64,000 bases of DNA, from positions 248,001 through 312,000 of the forward strand of contig NZ_FNRM01000006.1 in NCBI RefSeq assembly GCF_900107845.1, written 5' to 3'. Shown piece by piece: positions 38,392-47,098 of this stretch. Numbering within the stretch: position 1 is the stretch's first letter; each line of letters opens with the position of its first letter. The translations under genes and the position numbers were made by a program. The stretch comes from Alkalimonas amylolytica (GTDB lineage: Bacteria; Pseudomonadota; Gammaproteobacteria; Enterobacterales; Alteromonadaceae). Below the pieces are notes generated by a model. It saw only the letters and a list, made by a program, of their open reading frames with translations, was not told the origin of the DNA and ran no database searches.

Positions 38392-40230
38392 ATGAGCAGC
38401 AAACAAAAACCATGGCTATTGGCCGTGCTTACCACCAGCCTGCTGATAGGGTGTGCGCAACAACCGGGCACCGTGATCTCCCAACCGGAGCGGGAACCCG
38501 AGGTTCGTGAAGAGGTCGCTGGTGAACAGCCGGAGTACACTGCCGAGCAATTGCTGCAGCGGGCATCCCGCCAGCAAGGCCGTCAACAGCAAGAACTATT
38601 GGTTGCTGCGGCCAATGCCGCTTTAACTGAAGCCAACCCACGTCTGGCTTTAGCCATCGTTCAAGAACTCAGCAGCTTCAAAGAACCCTGGTTGCAGGCT
38701 CGCTTGCCGGCTATTGAGTTGGAAGCTCGGCGACAACTGCAGCAGTACCCCTTGGCTTTGCAAAAAATTGAGCAAAGTCGCCCTGCTGAGTTGGCAGCCA
38801 CTGCCAGGCTTGATTTTAGCCAGAGTGCTGCCCGGTTATTTCAGCAACTGCAGCAACCAGCCAAAGCCGCCTATTGGTGGTTGCAGTGGGACGAACAGGC
38901 GGCCTTGCAGCGAGCCGAAGATGACAGCTGGCAACAGCTATGGCAGCAGCTGATCCAACTGGATAACAGTGAGCTGGAACAATTACGGCACAATGCTGGT
39001 GCCCGTACTCTGGCTTGGTTACAGCTAAACAACACCATACGTCAGCAGTTAGGGCGCCCCGATGCGATGCAAGGTGCTTTGCAGCAATGGCAGCGCAATT
39101 ATCCACAGATGCCGCTGCTGGACGAGTTACCAGCAACGATCATAGCGCTGACTGAGCTCACGCCTTTCGAACCTCAACGCATCGCGGTGCTGTTGCCGAT
39201 CCATGGCCAGCTTCGGCCTCATGCTCAGGCCATTCAAAATGGCATCTTAGCTGCAGCAGTGAACCAACCAGAGACGGAACTGTTTTTTATCGACAGCCTG
39301 CAGCAACCAGAAGTGATTCAACAAGAATTGCAGGCGCTGAACATTGAGTTTGTGATTGGGCCTTTGCAGCGCAGCCAGGTCGATGCAATTCGCCAGCATG
39401 GTGACTGGCCATGGCCCACCCTGTTTTTAAACCAGAGCGGTTTACCGGCAGAGCCAGACCGTGACCAGTATTTCTTTAGCCTGAGCTTAGAAGATGAAGC
39501 CAGTCAGTTAGCCGCCTTATTTCAGCGTAGGGACTATCGTCGGCCTGTGGTGATCCATGCTCAGAATACCAGCAGCGAACGGCTGGCCCAGCATTTTAGT
39601 CGTGAGTGGCGCGCTTATGGGCACCAGGCTCCTGAGCTCTATGGCTTTGCAGGCCGTGACGAGCTGGAGCCAATGATTGCCCGCCTGCTGGAGCTGGAAG
39701 CCAGCCGGCAACGGGTTCGCCAAATCAGTCAGTTGATCCCGGGTGAAGTCGAGTCAGAGCCTCATAGCCGGCGTGACATTGATGCCGTTTATCTGATAGC
39801 CGATCCAACTCAGACACGGTTGTTAAAACCGTTTCTTGATGTTTCTGTCAGCTCTACCGCCCCCAGCCTGCCGGTCTATGCCAGCTCACGTAGTCACAGC
39901 ATCCAGGCCGACCGCACCGATCATCGAGATCTGGCAGGACTCACCTTCACCGAAATGCCCTGGATGTTAACCGTGCAACAAAGCCAGCGGTTGCGGGTCG
40001 AATTTGATCAACTCTTCCCGGAGCAGGATGAAAGCCTGCAACGCTTGTTTGCCATGGGCTACGACGCGCTGCAACTTATTCCCAAGTTACGCCAGCAGCA
40101 ACAGCTGCCGGCCTTACGCCATCAAGGGCTAACCGGTGAGTTAAGCTTAACCCCCGAGCGCAACATCCGCCGTCAACTGGATTGGGCCCGTTACAGTCAA
40201 ACGGCTCTGCAGCGTATCAGGGAGCCCTGA
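38392..40230 (+). CDS. lpoA: Outer-membrane lipoprotein LpoA, activator of PBP1a
   Basis: LpoA spans the periplasm from the outer membrane to stimulate PBP1a. The 612-residue product begins with a lipoprotein signal ending in LLIGC (lipobox), then a Gln/Ala-rich helical TPR-like N-terminal domain (to about residue 250). The C-terminal half resembles a type 1 periplasmic binding fold (RIAVLLPIHGQLRPHAQAIQNG). The ATG at 38392 gives a tight signal peptide; the ATG at 38374 would add six residues. yraN follows one base later. Confidence 0.95.
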   Translation: MSSKQKPWLLAVLTTSLLIGCAQQPGTVISQPEREPEVREEVAGEQPEYTAEQLLQRASRQQGRQQQELLVAAANAALTEANPRLALAIVQELSSFKEPWLQARLPAIELEARRQLQQYPLALQKIEQSRPAELAATARLDFSQSAARLFQQLQQPAKAAYWWLQWDEQAALQRAEDDSWQQLWQQLIQLDNSELEQLRHNAGARTLAWLQLNNTIRQQLGRPDAMQGALQQWQRNYPQMPLLDELPATIIALTELTPFEPQRIAVLLPIHGQLRPHAQAIQNGILAAAVNQPETELFFIDSLQQPEVIQQELQALNIEFVIGPLQRSQVDAIRQHGDWPWPTLFLNQSGLPAEPDRDQYFFSLSLEDEASQLAALFQRRDYRRPVVIHAQNTSSERLAQHFSREWRAYGHQAPELYGFAGRDELEPMIARLLELEASRQRVRQISQLIPGEVESEPHSRRDIDAVYLIADPTQTRLLKPFLDVSVSSTAPSLPVYASSRSHSIQADRTDHRDLAGLTFTEMPWMLTVQQSQRLRVEFDQLFPEQDESLQRLFAMGYDALQLIPKLRQQQQLPALRHQGLTGELSLTPERNIRRQLDWARYSQTALQRIREP

Positions 40231-40231
40231 G

Positions 40232-40582
40232 ATGGCCAATACGCTTGGCATCGTTTACGAGCAGCTGGCAGAACAGTACCTGCAGCAACAGGGCCTGAAA
40301 ACAGTAGCACGCAACTTTACTACCAAGCTGGGCGAGCTCGACCTGGTGATGCGCCTGCACGATCAATTGATATTTGTCGAAGTGAAGTATCGTTCCTCTG
40401 AGGCTTATGGCGGTGCCAGTGCCGCTATAAGCTACCGGCAACAGCAAAAGTTGCTTCGTACAGCCCAGCTGTATTTGCAGCGCAGCCGGCATCAGGGTCC
40501 TTGCCGCTTTGATGTACTCACCATCAGTGGTTCTGAGCCTTACCAGTTTAACTGGATCCAAAACGCCATCGTGGCGAGTTAG
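40232..40582 (+). CDS. yraN: UPF0102 family protein YraN
   Basis: YraN is a small conserved protein with a predicted endonuclease-like PD-(D/E)XK fold and no firmly established role. The 116-residue product has the family motifs GELDLVMRLHDQLIFVEVKYR, in which the Asp and the ExK triad are present, and the C-terminal FDVLTI. It starts one base after the lpoA stop and precedes diaA, the standard lpoA-yraN-diaA-dolP order. Confidence 0.95.
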   Translation: MANTLGIVYEQLAEQYLQQQGLKTVARNFTTKLGELDLVMRLHDQLIFVEVKYRSSEAYGGASAAISYRQQQKLLRTAQLYLQRSRHQGPCRFDVLTISGSEPYQFNWIQNAIVAS

Positions 40583-40600
40583 GCCAATACAGGAATTAGC

Positions 40601-41188
40601 ATGCAGGATAAAATTCGCCAGCTTTTTAGCGAAAACATTCAGACCATGATTGCCACCAGTGAAGCCCTGGCCGGGCCGATTGAGCAGGCGGCTTTTCGCA
40701 TTGTCAGCAGCTTAATTGAAGGCGGCAAGGTGATGTGCTGTGGTGATGGTGCCAGCGCCAGTCTGGCACAGCATTTTGCCCAGTTGTTGCTGGATCAATA
40801 CGAAACCGAGCGGCCTTGCCTGCCAGCTATGGCATTGCATCAGGATCATGCAGCTCTGCACGCCAGCCAGGGCAGAAACAACGACTACTATGCCCGTCAA
40901 GTGAAAGCGCTTGGCCAAAAAGGTGATATCTTGCTGGTTATTTCTTTAAGTGGTAACGAACAAAGCCTGATCAAAGCGGTCGAAGCAGCACTGACCTGTG
41001 ATATGAGCGTGGTCGCCCTGACTGTCGAGGGTGCCGATGAACTGTCCGGCCTGTTGAATGCACAGGATACGGAGCTGAGAGTTCCGGCGCATCGCCATGC
41101 CAGAGTATTTGAGTGCTATGCCTTTTTACTGCACTGTGTTTGCGAACTGATTGAACTAAACCTTTTCCCACAACAGGGGGAGTTATGA
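40601..41188 (+). CDS. diaA: DnaA initiator-associating protein DiaA
   Basis: DiaA is a tetrameric SIS-domain protein that helps DnaA assemble at oriC and so times replication initiation. The 195-residue product has the SIS pattern: GGKVMCCGDGASASLAQHFAQ in the first half and LLVISLSGNEQSLIKAVEAA in the second. Similarity to GmhA is expected, but the genomic position next to yraN and dolP makes DiaA the better call. The stop overlaps the dolP start by four bases. Confidence 0.93.
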   Translation: MQDKIRQLFSENIQTMIATSEALAGPIEQAAFRIVSSLIEGGKVMCCGDGASASLAQHFAQLLLDQYETERPCLPAMALHQDHAALHASQGRNNDYYARQVKALGQKGDILLVISLSGNEQSLIKAVEAALTCDMSVVALTVEGADELSGLLNAQDTELRVPAHRHARVFECYAFLLHCVCELIELNLFPQQGEL

Positions 41189-41751
41189 GCCAAAACCGTG
41201 TCTGGGTGTTGTTATTGACGTTAGGTCTGCTGCAAGGCTGTGCGGCAGCCGTGGTGGCTGGCGGTGGAGCGGCCGTGGTGGCGGCGCAGGACAGACGTAC
41301 CCTGGGCAGCCAGATTGACGATACCGGCATCGCCATGCGGGCCCGTCAGCTGTTTGCCGATGAAGATTTAAACAAGCAAGGCCGCATCAATATAGTTAGT
41401 TACAATGGTGTGGTGCTGCTAACTGGCCAGGTCGAAACCGAGCGGGTACGGCAACGGGCCGGCCAAATCGCCCGGGATCTGCAGAGTGTGCGTGATGTGC
41501 ACAATCAAATCCGGGTCGGCAACACCATTTCATTGTCTACCCGCAGCCGTGACAGCTGGATCAGTACCCGGGTCAAAACTCTGTTTTTATCCGACGGCGA
41601 TATCAGCGGCCTGAATATCAGAGTGGTTACCGAAGACGGCGAAGTGTTTCTGATGGGTCTGGTCACACCGGATGAGGCCGACAAGGCGGTGGAAATAGCC
41701 CGCCATGTTGATGGTGTCAATCGGGTGGTACGGGCTTTTGAGTTGCAATAA
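41185..41751 (+). CDS. dolP: Dual-BON-domain lipoprotein DolP
   Basis: DolP (YraP) is an outer-membrane lipoprotein that binds anionic phospholipid at division sites and supports envelope integrity. The 188-residue product has a signal with lipobox LLQGC, a Gly/Ala stretch, and two BON domains (about 45-110 and 120-185). Each shows the family pattern, for example INIVSYNGVVLLTGQVETE and IRVVTEDGEVFLMGLVTPDE. An 11-bp hairpin without a T run follows the gene. Confidence 0.95.
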   Translation: MSQNRVWVLLLTLGLLQGCAAAVVAGGGAAVVAAQDRRTLGSQIDDTGIAMRARQLFADEDLNKQGRINIVSYNGVVLLTGQVETERVRQRAGQIARDLQSVRDVHNQIRVGNTISLSTRSRDSWISTRVKTLFLSDGDISGLNIRVVTEDGEVFLMGLVTPDEADKAVEIARHVDGVNRVVRAFELQ

Positions 41752-41762
41752 ACCATATCTTC

Positions 41763-41790
41763 GCTGAAACGGCTTTGATGCCGTTTCAGC
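41763..41790. terminator. Hairpin between dolP and the DUF599 gene
   Basis: GCTGAAACGGC and GCCGTTTCAGC form an 11-bp perfect stem with a six-base loop (41774-41779). It separates two convergent genes, but neither strand shows a real T tract, so termination is only probable. Confidence 0.55.
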
Positions 41791-41797
41791 ATAACGC

Positions 41798-42475
41798 TTA
41801 ACAATCCCGCAAGGCATGCAGCACTTTAGAGTGAAACTCCCGTTGCTTCATAATCAACATCACCACCACGGTGGCCATCATAAAGAATACGGGATCGATA
41901 AACCATGCCAGCGCTGCCAATGAAAAATACATGGCACGCAGACCATAATTGAAAGAGTGACCGGCCTGATCAATCACTTTGGCGGTGCGCAGTGCATAGG
42001 CTTTGCGATCATGCTCTTCCATGCTGCGCCCATCCGGGGCCGCTCCTATCAGCACGCCACCAAAACCGTATTGGCGTAACGACCAGGTAAACTGAAAAAA
42101 AGCGAATACATACATCAGCGCTATGCACAACAGCTTGAGCTGCAACGACACTTCGGCTTGTGAGCTCCAGGGCAGTATATTGCGCAGCACCAGACTGATT
42201 TTATCGGCTGACGCCAGTGCCGTTAACAAGCCAGCCAGCACCAGCAAGGTGCTGGAAGCAAAAAAGCTAACATTGCGCTCCAGGGTAGAGATAAGCCCGA
42301 CATCCGCCATTTTATTATCGCGGCTCAGCATCTGCTGCATCCAGTCGTTGCGCTTGCGCCTTAGTTCAAAGGATAAACAGCTGACGCTTTTCGCACGCCG
42401 CTTGGCGTACAGGGTGTAACCAACCCAGATGGCTATAAACCAAAAAATTGCGATGAGATCCAACCAGCCGGCCAT
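41798..42475 (-). CDS. DUF599 inner-membrane protein
   Basis: The 225-residue product resembles the DUF599 family, membrane proteins of unknown function. Hydrophobic helices occur near residues 5-22, 68-90, 112-132 and 180-205. Family-like motifs are RRNDWMQQMLSRDNKMADVGLIS-type sequence between helices one and two, and DQAGHSFNYGLRAMYFSLA before the last helices. The start codon has a good ribosome binding site (AAGGAGCAGGT). It is convergent with dolP and 62 bp downstream of the TonB receptor; no functional link is evident. Confidence 0.85.
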   Translation of the reverse strand: MAGWLDLIAIFWFIAIWVGYTLYAKRRAKSVSCLSFELRRKRNDWMQQMLSRDNKMADVGLISTLERNVSFFASSTLLVLAGLLTALASADKISLVLRNILPWSSQAEVSLQLKLLCIALMYVFAFFQFTWSLRQYGFGGVLIGAAPDGRSMEEHDRKAYALRTAKVIDQAGHSFNYGLRAMYFSLAALAWFIDPVFFMMATVVVMLIMKQREFHSKVLHALRDC

Positions 42476-42536
42476 ACCTGCTCCTTTCTTTGCAGCCTGA
42501 GGCTGTTATACCACAGGTTGCAACACGGCAGAAAGA

Positions 42537-44579
42537 TCAGAAACGCAGCTGCAATCCAACCGTCAGATTGCGGCCAGCCAAAGGTGCATCCTCTTTGATA
42601 AAGGAGCTGTGCACAAAAGCCAGCTGATTGGTCAGGTTTTGCGCTTTGGCGAAAGCCATCAGCTCCCATTGCTGCCAGCTGAAATGGTAGTTCACTGAGG
42701 CTTCCAGTAAAGTGTAGCTATCGGTCGCTGTCTCGTTGTCAGCCACCTTGTTCTGGCTGCCGTGATGCATCACACCCAGTTGAGCGCTCCAGGCATCGGC
42801 TGTGTACTGGTACTCAGCGCCCAGCCGAAACGGCGGGATCCGCGGCAGGTTGCCACCATCTTTCAGCCGTGCCCGCACCAGATCACCCATCAGGCTGAGC
42901 TGATGATCTGGTGCCAGTTGCCAGCGCACACTGGCTTCAGCACCCTGTAAACGGGCATCATCCTGCCGGTATTGATAGGCATCAAAGCCGGCAATGGCAA
43001 AACCCAGATTACTTAAATAGGCAAAATCCTCTATCTGGTTGTAGAACAAATTGAGCTGATAGTGCACCTGATCCAGCTGACCACGCACCCCCACATCAAC
43101 GTTGTTGGCTTTTTCTGCTTTCGATAAGCTGGCATCGCTGAGAATTTCGGTCTGACCATTGCTGTGCGTGACCCGGTAAGCCGTGCCAATATCGTACGAG
43201 CGGGTGCCAACATGGATGCCATTGGCATAAAGTTCATTTGCGGCCGGTGCACGCTGAGCCTGACTAAAAGCAGCGGTCAGCTGATGCTGGCCGTTCAACT
43301 GATAAACAGCGCCGAGTGACCAGCTAAACAAATGAAAGGGATCACGAATATCGCGTACGCCGAGCACATCTTCTACCTCAGTGGCATTTTGCGTTAAACG
43401 CTCATAGCGGCTGCCAAACTCAAACTTAAGGTCGCCAAAGCTTTTTTCCTGCAACACAAAAAGCGCATGGCTATCGGTATCGGTATTGGGCGTAAAAGCT
43501 TCATCACCCAGTGCCTGATAATCACGCATGGTGCCATGGTAGCCGACAATCCCGCGCCAACCACTGTCAAGCAAGTAAGTGCCCGTAACACGCAGCTCCC
43601 ATTGCTTGCTGGTAAACTCGGTTTCAGCTACGCCGTCGTCGTACTCAGCATGATCGTAATCGGTAAAAGCCAAATCTGCGGTGACCAGTTCCCAGCGGGC
43701 ATGCTGCGGTCGGTACTCCGCCGCCAGCGCCAGCCGCTGTTGGTTCAGTTTGATCAACTCACCATCTTCGTTTTCCAATGGATCCTGTGGCCCTTCCGGC
43801 AAGCCGTACTCACTGCTGATGAAGCCATAACTGATACCAGCAAAGCCCCAATCGGCGACATGGCTGCTGCCCAGATTCAGTACCTGGTGCTCCGACCAGG
43901 AGTTATCCAGCCGCTTGCTGCGAAAACCATCATCGCTCTGATACTCAGGCACCCGGTAATCGTTGCCTTTGCGGTAATAGCCATCAGCATGAAAAGCCAG
44001 TGTCTCTGCAGAACGATCATGGGCGAAGGCCAGCGAGCGCTCAGCCGCCGCACTGTTAAAGCGCCCTTGCAACACCGTTTCTGGCTGTGCCAACGCAGTA
44101 CGGGGAATGCGGTTATCTACCACATTGATCACGCCGCCAATGGCACCACTGCCATACAACAAGGTGGCAGGTCCACGCAATACTTCAATTTGCTGAGCAG
44201 TGATGGCATCGGCAGTGATGGTATGATCCGGCCCTTCGCGCGACACATCACCGGTGCTCATGCCATTGTGGATCACCTGTACCCTGGGGCCATCCAGGCC
44301 GCGGATTACCGGGCTGGATGCAACAGGGCCAAAATAATTGCCATGCACACCCGGCTCGAATTTCAGCGTTTCGCCGATGCTGGCTTCGGTACGGCGTACC
44401 AGATCATCGCCGCTTAGCACCGACACCGGCCCGGCCATCTCCACCACATCACGCCGTAAACCAGAAGCACGCACTTCGATGCGTTCCAGCCGGGCGTCAT
44501 CAAAAGAGACTTCATCCGCGCTCAGCATAACAGGCAACGCCAACGCAACAGCGCAGGCCAACGGGGACAGCTTTAGCAT
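42537..44579 (-). CDS. TonB-dependent receptor, ZnuD-like
   Basis: This outer-membrane receptor is predicted to import zinc or a zinc complex. The 680-residue product has a signal peptide (about 1-21), a plug domain with ASSPVIRGLDGPRVQVIHNG and GPATLLYGSGAIGGVINVVDNR, and a beta barrel ending in a terminal Phe (TVGLQLRF). The YFGPVASSPVIRG style and histidine-bearing loops resemble the ZnuD class. The gene diverges from folE2 across a perfect Zur-like palindrome, the strongest evidence for zinc. The ATG at 44579 was chosen because it gives the usual MLKLSPLACAVALALP signal. The substrate is an inference. Confidence 0.85.
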   Translation of the reverse strand: MLKLSPLACAVALALPVMLSADEVSFDDARLERIEVRASGLRRDVVEMAGPVSVLSGDDLVRRTEASIGETLKFEPGVHGNYFGPVASSPVIRGLDGPRVQVIHNGMSTGDVSREGPDHTITADAITAQQIEVLRGPATLLYGSGAIGGVINVVDNRIPRTALAQPETVLQGRFNSAAAERSLAFAHDRSAETLAFHADGYYRKGNDYRVPEYQSDDGFRSKRLDNSWSEHQVLNLGSSHVADWGFAGISYGFISSEYGLPEGPQDPLENEDGELIKLNQQRLALAAEYRPQHARWELVTADLAFTDYDHAEYDDGVAETEFTSKQWELRVTGTYLLDSGWRGIVGYHGTMRDYQALGDEAFTPNTDTDSHALFVLQEKSFGDLKFEFGSRYERLTQNATEVEDVLGVRDIRDPFHLFSWSLGAVYQLNGQHQLTAAFSQAQRAPAANELYANGIHVGTRSYDIGTAYRVTHSNGQTEILSDASLSKAEKANNVDVGVRGQLDQVHYQLNLFYNQIEDFAYLSNLGFAIAGFDAYQYRQDDARLQGAEASVRWQLAPDHQLSLMGDLVRARLKDGGNLPRIPPFRLGAEYQYTADAWSAQLGVMHHGSQNKVADNETATDSYTLLEASVNYHFSWQQWELMAFAKAQNLTNQLAFVHSSFIKEDAPLAGRNLTVGLQLRF

Positions 44580-44676
44580 CTGCAACTCCATTCATCATTC
44601 ATCAAACTTGCGGCATGCTAATGCAAGCACAGTCGTAGCGCAACAAAACTGCGGCCAGCAGGCATGCCACAACGAC

Positions 44677-44699
44677 AAAATGTGATACTATCACATTTT
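44677..44699. promoter_or_regulatory. Predicted Zur operator (perfect 23-bp palindrome)
   Basis: The sequence reads AAAATGTGATA, central C, TATCACATTTT: an 11-1-11 inverted repeat with no mismatch. It resembles the gammaproteobacterial Zur consensus, whose half site is close to GAAATGTTATA. It lies 98 bp before the ZnuD-like receptor start and 31 bp before the folE2 start, so one dimer site could control both directions. A near-identical site precedes the ZIP gene at 62524. Confidence 0.88.
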
Positions 44700-44729
44700 C
44701 TTTCATCAGTCGTGCAGGAGTACCCCAGA

Positions 44730-45635
44730 ATGCAAACAGAGTTGCCGGACATCACCCAGGAAATGGTACAAAAAACCAGTGTGGTGCTGGATGAGGTGGG
44801 CATGCAGCAGCTGGACCTGCTGCTGCAGTTATCCGATGGCGGGGATGCCATCGTGCAACCAGTAAAAGCCAACATTGGCATTAACCTGCCAAGAACGGAC
44901 GCGCGCGGTATCCATATGTCGCGCCTATACCGTTTACTCAATGACTTTGCCGGGCAGCAGCTGTGCACCCCTGCAAATCTTAAGCAACTGCTGCAGCAAC
45001 TGCTGGACAGTCACCTGGATTGTCACAGCGATCAGGTGGTCCTTGAGCTGTCCTTTGATCGCCTCTGCAAGCACCCGGCGCTGATCACTCCCGGTCTGTC
45101 CGGTTGGCGCCGTTATCCGGTGCAGTTGCGTGCCAGCCTAAGCCCCAAAGGCTTTTTGCTGAAACTTCAACTGGCGGTGCAGTATTCCTCCACCTGCCCC
45201 TGCTCGGCAGCCTTAAGCCGGCAATTGCTGCAGCAAAAGTTTCTGGCCGACTTTAGCGATGTCGCTCTGTCCAAAGCTAACGTAGCCGACTGGCTGCTGC
45301 AACACGGCAGCTATGCCACGCCACACAGCCAGCGCAGCGTCGCCAGCATCGAACTTTCGCTGGCAGCTACTGCCACTGGCTTTCCAATCAGTGCCGTCAT
45401 TGAACAAGCCGAAGCGGCTTTGGCCACACCGGTACAAACGGCGGTGAAACGTGCCGATGAACAGGAATTTGCCCGCTTAAATGGCGCCAATCTGATGTTC
45501 GTCGAAGATGCAGCGCGCCGCCTAGCTGCCAGCTTACGTCCACAGTACCCGGATGTTTGCATTGAGGTGCAGCACTTGGAAAGCCTGCATCCGCACGATG
45601 CCTATGCCCGAATTCATGCTTCCAGGGAGTTTTGA
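44730..45635 (+). CDS. folE2: GTP cyclohydrolase IB (zinc-independent), FolE2
   Basis: FolE2 makes dihydroneopterin triphosphate, the first folate intermediate, without needing zinc, and replaces FolE under zinc starvation. The 301-residue product has the family motifs VKANIGINLPRTDARGIHMSRLY-like sequence, YSSTCPCSAALSRQL with the metal-binding Cys, and SYATPHSQRSVASIEL. The ATG at 44730 was chosen because the longer frame from 44664 runs through the Zur palindrome, and because AGGAG precedes 44730. pyrC2 begins one base after the stop. Regulation by Zur is predicted from the operator. Confidence 0.95.
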   Translation: MQTELPDITQEMVQKTSVVLDEVGMQQLDLLLQLSDGGDAIVQPVKANIGINLPRTDARGIHMSRLYRLLNDFAGQQLCTPANLKQLLQQLLDSHLDCHSDQVVLELSFDRLCKHPALITPGLSGWRRYPVQLRASLSPKGFLLKLQLAVQYSSTCPCSAALSRQLLQQKFLADFSDVALSKANVADWLLQHGSYATPHSQRSVASIELSLAATATGFPISAVIEQAEAALATPVQTAVKRADEQEFARLNGANLMFVEDAARRLAASLRPQYPDVCIEVQHLESLHPHDAYARIHASREF

Positions 45636-45636
45636 T

Positions 45637-47007
45637 ATGAACGCAACCGACTGGTTAAGCCGCATCCAGCACAAAAACGCCGATTTGCTGATCCAAGGTG
45701 CACAGGTAATGACCCCGGCGGGACTGCAGCAAACTGACGTTGCGGTGATTGCCGGGCGCATTGCCGCTATCGGCGGCAGCGGCTGGCAGGCCAAACGTCA
45801 ACTCGATGCCAAAGGCCTGCACCTGTTGCCCGGTGCGATCGATACCCAGGTGCACTTTCGTGAGCCGGGGCTCACCCACAAAGAAGACATCCATCATGGC
45901 AGCAAAGGCGCTGTCTTGGGGGGCATTACCGGCTTCTTTGAAATGCCCAATACCAACCCGCTGACGCTCTCTGCTAACTGTTTGCAGCAAAAGCTCAGCA
46001 TCGCTGCAGAGCAGAGCTACTGCAATTACGCCTTTTACATCGGCGGCAGTGCCGCCAACCTGGGCCAGCTAGCACAACTGGAGCAATTACCTGGCTGCGC
46101 CGGCATCAAAGTCTTTATGGGCAGCTCTTTTGGCGACTTGCTGGCAGAACAAGACGAGCTGCTGCTGCACATCTTGCAGGATGGCCGGCGCCGGGTGGCC
46201 ATTCATGCCGAAGATGAAGCCCGGCTGCGTGAGCGCAAAGCCCTGGCCGCCGGCGAGGTTGAAAACCACCCGCTCTGGCGCGATGCCCAAAGTGCCCTGC
46301 TGGCTACTCAGCGGATCATCGCCTTGGCCGAACAAGCCAATCGGCCACTGCATATTCTGCATATTTCCACTGCCGATGAGATGGCCTATCTGGCCGCGTT
46401 TAAAGATCGCGTTACGGTAGAGACCACCCCGCATCATTTGTCGCTGGTAGCACCGGATTGTTACCAGCGCCTTGGCAGTCTGGCCCAGATGAACCCGCCG
46501 GTGCGCGATAGCAAGCACCAGCAAGGCCTGTGGCAAGGCATCGCCGATGGCACGGTCGATATTCTGGGCAGTGATCATGCACCCCATACGCTGGAGGAAA
46601 AGTCCCGCCCCTACCCGGAATCCCCCAGTGGCATGACCGGGGTGCAAACCCTGCTACCGGTGATGCTGAACCATGTTGCCGCTGGTAAGCTCAGCTTGCA
46701 GCGACTGGTCGATTTGACCAGCAGCAACCCGGCCCGGATCTTTGGCCTGACCGGCAAAGGCCGCATCGCTGTGGGCTACGACGCCGATTTTACCCTGGTC
46801 GATCTAAACGCCCAGCGCACCATCGACAACAGCTGGATCGCCAGCAAAGCCGGTTGGACACCCTATCACGGCGAACAAGTCACCGGCTGGCCCATCGCCA
46901 CCATCATTGCCGGTCGTTCGGTGATGCACAGCGATGAAGTGCTGGGGCCGCCGCAGGGACGGCCTTTTGTATTTTCCGACACCAGTCCACGAACTTTACC
47001 GGCTTAG
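45637..47007 (+). CDS. Dihydroorotase paralogue (PyrC2/PyrQ type)
   Basis: Dihydroorotase closes carbamoyl aspartate to dihydroorotate in pyrimidine synthesis. The 456-residue amidohydrolase has the metal-site elements K158 (GIKVFMGSS), H190 (AIHAEDE), H242 (LHIS) and D313 (ILGSDHAPH). The first motif reads TQVHFREPG, so the first histidine of the usual HxH pair is Q71. That variant is seen in some dihydroorotase subfamilies and could lower zinc demand. It directly follows folE2 as an operon, as in the Pseudomonas aeruginosa zinc-starvation cluster. The start at 45637 was chosen because the longer frame only overlaps folE2. Confidence 0.9.
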   Translation: MNATDWLSRIQHKNADLLIQGAQVMTPAGLQQTDVAVIAGRIAAIGGSGWQAKRQLDAKGLHLLPGAIDTQVHFREPGLTHKEDIHHGSKGAVLGGITGFFEMPNTNPLTLSANCLQQKLSIAAEQSYCNYAFYIGGSAANLGQLAQLEQLPGCAGIKVFMGSSFGDLLAEQDELLLHILQDGRRRVAIHAEDEARLRERKALAAGEVENHPLWRDAQSALLATQRIIALAEQANRPLHILHISTADEMAYLAAFKDRVTVETTPHHLSLVAPDCYQRLGSLAQMNPPVRDSKHQQGLWQGIADGTVDILGSDHAPHTLEEKSRPYPESPSGMTGVQTLLPVMLNHVAAGKLSLQRLVDLTSSNPARIFGLTGKGRIAVGYDADFTLVDLNAQRTIDNSWIASKAGWTPYHGEQVTGWPIATIIAGRSVMHSDEVLGPPQGRPFVFSDTSPRTLPA

Positions 47008-47061
47008 CCCGCTGCTTTTAAAGGCCTGGCAACCTACTTTACAGACCAAGCCAGGCTGCTA

Positions 47062-47082
47062 TTATGCAACAGTATAACATTA
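47062..47082. promoter_or_regulatory. Candidate third Zur site upstream of the COG0523 gene
   Basis: The right arm TATAACATTA (47073-47082) agrees well with the Zur half-site consensus, but the left arm TTATGCAACA (47062-47071) is degenerate. The site lies 17 bp before the start codon of the COG0523 gene, a typical Zur target. Weak evidence. Confidence 0.4.
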
Positions 47083-47098
47083 CAATTTTGAGGTAATT

